Below, one piece after another: positions 20,129-22,623 of a stretch of DNA of 22,623 bases; positions within the stretch are counted from its first letter, which is position 1, and the number at the start of each line of letters is the position of its first letter. The stretch is from contig LSSN01002747.1 of NCBI GenBank assembly GCA_001970855.1, positions 1-22,623 on the forward strand, in the 5' to 3' direction. The stretch comes from Smittium culicis (taxonomy: Eukaryota; Kickxellomycota; Harpellomycetes; Harpellales; Legeriomycetaceae). The position numbers were made by a program, and so were the translations under genes. Below the pieces are notes generated by a model, which searched no databases, was not told the origin of the DNA, and worked only from the letters and a program-made list of their open reading frames with translations.

Positions 20129-22078
20129 ATGAATCCCCTTGACAAAAAAGTCGGTATCCTCGGCGGCGGCCAGCTAGGAAGAATGTTAATAGAAGCGGCA
20201 CATCGATTAAATGTGGATGTTACTATCGTTGATCCACAGTCTGATTCTCCTGCTAAGCAAATAAGCAACAAATCTCATATTGATAAGGATTTCAAGAGAA
20301 GCGATGCTATAATTGAACTATCGAATAAAGTAGATGTTATTACTGCTGAAATCGAGCACGTAGATACTAAAACTTTGTCTGAAATTGTAGCCATGCAAAT
20401 CTCTCAAAGTGAAATTTTGAGGGCTGGAAGTAGCTTAGAATTGCCTGTTACACAGGATGCCTCGGTAAATTCTATCCACACATACGTTTTACCTTCTCCA
20501 AAAACTATTGAGGTTATTCAAGATAAATATCTGCAGCATAAGGTTTTGTTTGAAAATGAAATCCCGGTAGCTGAATTTGAAGCCTGTAACAATTATGAGC
20601 ATGCAGTCAGTATCGGAACTCGATTCTCATACCCTTTAATATTGAAGGCGAGGAGAGGTGCTTATGACGGAAGAGGAAATGTATTTGTTAATTCAGAATT
20701 AGAACTTAAAGAAGCCTGGGATAAATTAAGCTCAAACTTAGTCTCTAGCACCGGCGAAGAAATTAAAGATTCTGGGATTTACGCTGAAAAACTTATTTCA
20801 TTTACAAAAGAATTGGCCGTGATGGTAGTTAAAGGAATTGACAATGAGATCGTTTGCTACCCTGTTGTTGAAACTGTTCAAAGTAACAATATCTGCAATC
20901 TGGTTATAGCCCCGGCTCCAATAAATGGACTTATTCGAGAAAAGGCCGAAAAAATGGCTTGTACCGCCGTTAAAGCAATTACTTCAGTTCCAACTAGCAT
21001 TAATCTTAAAGTAAAAAGTGGTGAAGCCCCTATTTCGATAGAAAAAATTTCAAAAAGCGCCGGTGTGTTTGGTGTTGAACTATTTTTGCTTGATAATGGA
21101 GAGGTGATTGTTAACGAGATCGCTCCTCGCCCTCATAATTCAGGTCATTACACTATAGAAGCCTGTGAAACTTCTCAGTATGAAAATCATTTGCGCTCTG
21201 TATTAGGCCTTCCTTTAGGCTCAACAAAGCTAAAGGTTAATTTCGCTGCTATGGTCAATATATTAGGTTTACCAAATATATTCAATGTGCCAACACCTTG
21301 CTATAATAGCACAGAAGTAATGAAATCAATAGTTGCTGATACTCTGTCTGTCCCTGGTTCAACTGTACATATGTATGGAAAGAAAGAAGCAAAAGTCGAT
21401 AGAAAAATGGGCCACGTAACTATTGTCGCAAATTCCCCTGTTGAACTAAGCCAAAGACTCCGTGCTATTTTGTACATTGTTTCTGGAAAAAACTACAATA
21501 ACGTTCACCCTACTCAATTTAAGCAAATCCTTGATTTAAATACTCAAAATATCGAGAATACTTATGATTATAAGCCGACTCCACTCGTTGGAATCATTAT
21601 GGGTTCTGATTCTGATCTTCCAGTCATGAAGCTGGCGGCTGATCAGCTCAAATCTTTCGGCGTTCCATTTGAACTTACTATTGTTTCAGCACACAGAACT
21701 CCAGAAAGAATGGTTGAGTATGCACAATCTGCTAAAAAAAGAGGGCTTAAAGTTATCATTGCAGGCGCTGGCGGTGCTGCTCATCTTCCTGGAATGGTAG
21801 CTGCACTTACTCCACTTCCTGTTATTGGCGTTCCTGTAAAAGGTCGTTGCTTGGATGGTGTTGATTCTCTTTATTCAATCGTTCAAATGCCTCGTGGAAT
21901 ACCAGTTGCAACAGTCGCTATAAACAACGCTGATAATGCTGGGCTGCTAGCAGTTAGAATTTTGGGAGGAACATTTGATTTATACTCTACTGGTATGCTA
22001 GACTATATGGATAGAATCAGAATAGAGGTTGAAGGGAAAATAGAAAAGCTGGAGTCTGTTGGCTATGAAAATTACTAA
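20129..22078 (+). CDS. ADE2: Phosphoribosylaminoimidazole carboxylase, PurK-PurE fusion
   Basis: This enzyme carries out the carboxylation of aminoimidazole ribonucleotide (AIR to CAIR) in de novo purine synthesis, in the cytosol. The protein is 649 aa. The N-terminal PurK-like ATP-grasp part opens with [12 protein letters not shown] (8-19), has [18 protein letters not shown] (from 173), [13 protein letters not shown] and [17 protein letters not shown] (from 330). The C-terminal PurE part starts at [12 protein letters not shown] (487) with IVSAHRTP (518-525), [12 protein letters not shown] and PVIGVPVKG. The start is secure because [10 protein letters not shown] directly follows it. It is about 80 aa longer than I would expect from yeast Ade2, with extra residues at roughly 88-121, around 195-215 and around 297-320. 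The first extra stretch overlaps a possible 69-bp in-frame intron (20387-20455). The stop lies 305 bp from the convergent downstream gene. Confidence 0.95.
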   Translation: MNPLDKKVGILGGGQLGRMLIEAAHRLNVDVTIVDPQSDSPAKQISNKSHIDKDFKRSDAIIELSNKVDVITAEIEHVDTKTLSEIVAMQISQSEILRAGSSLELPVTQDASVNSIHTYVLPSPKTIEVIQDKYLQHKVLFENEIPVAEFEACNNYEHAVSIGTRFSYPLILKARRGAYDGRGNVFVNSELELKEAWDKLSSNLVSSTGEEIKDSGIYAEKLISFTKELAVMVVKGIDNEIVCYPVVETVQSNNICNLVIAPAPINGLIREKAEKMACTAVKAITSVPTSINLKVKSGEAPISIEKISKSAGVFGVELFLLDNGEVIVNEIAPRPHNSGHYTIEACETSQYENHLRSVLGLPLGSTKLKVNFAAMVNILGLPNIFNVPTPCYNSTEVMKSIVADTLSVPGSTVHMYGKKEAKVDRKMGHVTIVANSPVELSQRLRAILYIVSGKNYNNVHPTQFKQILDLNTQNIENTYDYKPTPLVGIIMGSDSDLPVMKLAADQLKSFGVPFELTIVSAHRTPERMVEYAQSAKKRGLKVIIAGAGGAAHLPGMVAALTPLPVIGVPVKGRCLDGVDSLYSIVQMPRGIPVATVAINNADNAGLLAVRILGGTFDLYSTGMLDYMDRIRIEVEGKIEKLESVGYENY

Positions 22079-22383
22079 GATTAATGCAAAATTTTTTCAT
22101 TTGCGTATACATGGATTAGCCCTGATATTAACGATACATATTTTTTTTGTACGATTATTAATATCATTTTAAGTATTAATTTTTTTTTTACAATCTTATA
22201 TTCACTTACAGTTATTATTTATTATTAACACAAGGATAATTTATATTCTTTATTTCATTAAGAAAAAAAATAGGATATTATAATTTTGTTTTGATTATAT
22301 ACTCAATGTAAATTTTATACAGAACTTTTATATGGCTTTTGATAGGGTATTATGCGAATAGTATGTTAACAGGTAGAGTAAAG
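22079..22383. other. AT-rich spacer between convergent genes
   Basis: This 305-bp stretch lies between the ADE2 stop and the stop of the minus-strand gene at the right edge. It should hold both 3' ends. It has T runs and no canonical AATAAA that I could place with confidence for either gene. Confidence 0.5.
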
Positions 22384-22623
22384 TCAATTTAAAGATTTTT
22401 TAAAGTACAATATTAATAAGACTATAATTATTATCACAATAACCCAAGCAATGTTGCTTACAAGAGGTTTATTAAAGCAGCAAAGAATCCCCTTTTGATT
22501 ATCTTGCCCAATTTCTCGAGTTTGATTATAATCAATATCAATATCATTATTATATTTACTTTCAGCTGGATTAAAGTAGCCAAAATCGTTGATATCAGCA
22601 AGACTTTTTTCTTTTTTATTATA
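22384..22623 (-). CDS. C-terminal part of a tail-anchored membrane protein (partial)
   Basis: An open minus-strand frame enters at the right edge and runs 79 codons to a TGA at 22384-22386. The start is outside the window. The visible part is a polar, acidic, Asn/Tyr-rich stretch (DIDIDYNQTREIGQDN), then a dicysteine (GILCCFNKP). A very hydrophobic helix follows, NIAWVIVIIIIVLLILYF, with a basic tail KKSLN. One C-terminal helix with a short basic tail is typical of tail-anchored proteins (for example SNAREs or organelle receptors), and the CC just before it could be palmitoylated. I do not recognise the family. Coding status rests on the open frame and the sharply ordered topology. Confidence 0.6.
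   Translation of the reverse strand, partial: YNKKEKSLADINDFGYFNPAESKYNNDIDIDYNQTREIGQDNQKGILCCFNKPLVSNIAWVIVIIIIVLLILYFKKSLN

Noticed and set aside
1..22623. CRISPR array, rRNA or bacterial-type operon
   Set aside because: No regularly spaced repeats, no rRNA-like conserved blocks and no closely packed co-directional genes were seen. Spliced genes show this is eukaryotic DNA.

Overview
The window looks like nuclear DNA of an AT-rich fungus. The ADE2-type gene is an N-terminal PurK plus C-terminal PurE fusion, which is the fungal arrangement. Two genes are split by short GT-AG introns (59 to 172 bp). The spacers are very AT-rich, with long A or T runs. A decayed non-LTR retrotransposon (LINE) fills about 5.3 kb. 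I lean towards an early-diverging, zygomycete-grade lineage (for example Harpellales/Kickxellomycotina), but this is a weak inference from composition and family resemblance.

Layout, left to right. Positions 1-180 are an unassigned, less AT-rich edge fragment. A six-exon CDK1/CDC28 kinase gene lies on the minus strand (1103-2503), starting with a 5-nt coding exon. An intronless gene for a mitochondrial m-AAA protease subunit (AFG3/YTA12 family) follows on the minus strand (3649-6354). A 2.5 kb spacer (6355-8913) holds a small repeat cluster (6908-7031) and what looks like a 5'-truncated copy of a LINE 3' end (about 8494-8665). An eight-exon NOT3/NOT5 (CCR4-NOT complex) gene is on the minus strand (8914-11491). 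After another AT-rich spacer comes the LINE remnant on the minus strand (about 13126-18450), with recognisable ORF1 (zinc-knuckle remnant), endonuclease, reverse transcriptase, C-terminal domain and structured 3' UTR. All of its parts are broken by stops and frameshifts, and several catalytic residues are lost. ADE2 is on the plus strand (20129-22078). The 3' end of a minus-strand gene for a tail-anchored membrane protein runs off the right edge (22384-22623).

The host genes are unrelated housekeeping functions: cell-cycle control, mitochondrial protein quality control, mRNA deadenylation/transcription and purine synthesis. There is no operon-like relationship. I rebuilt the two spliced genes by hand: every junction keeps frame and joins conserved protein blocks, giving 295 aa (CDK1) and 639 aa (NOT3/5). 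I saw no clearly new biological system. The most unusual content is the decayed LINE, its conserved 3'-end module found again elsewhere in the window, and the extra segments in ADE2.
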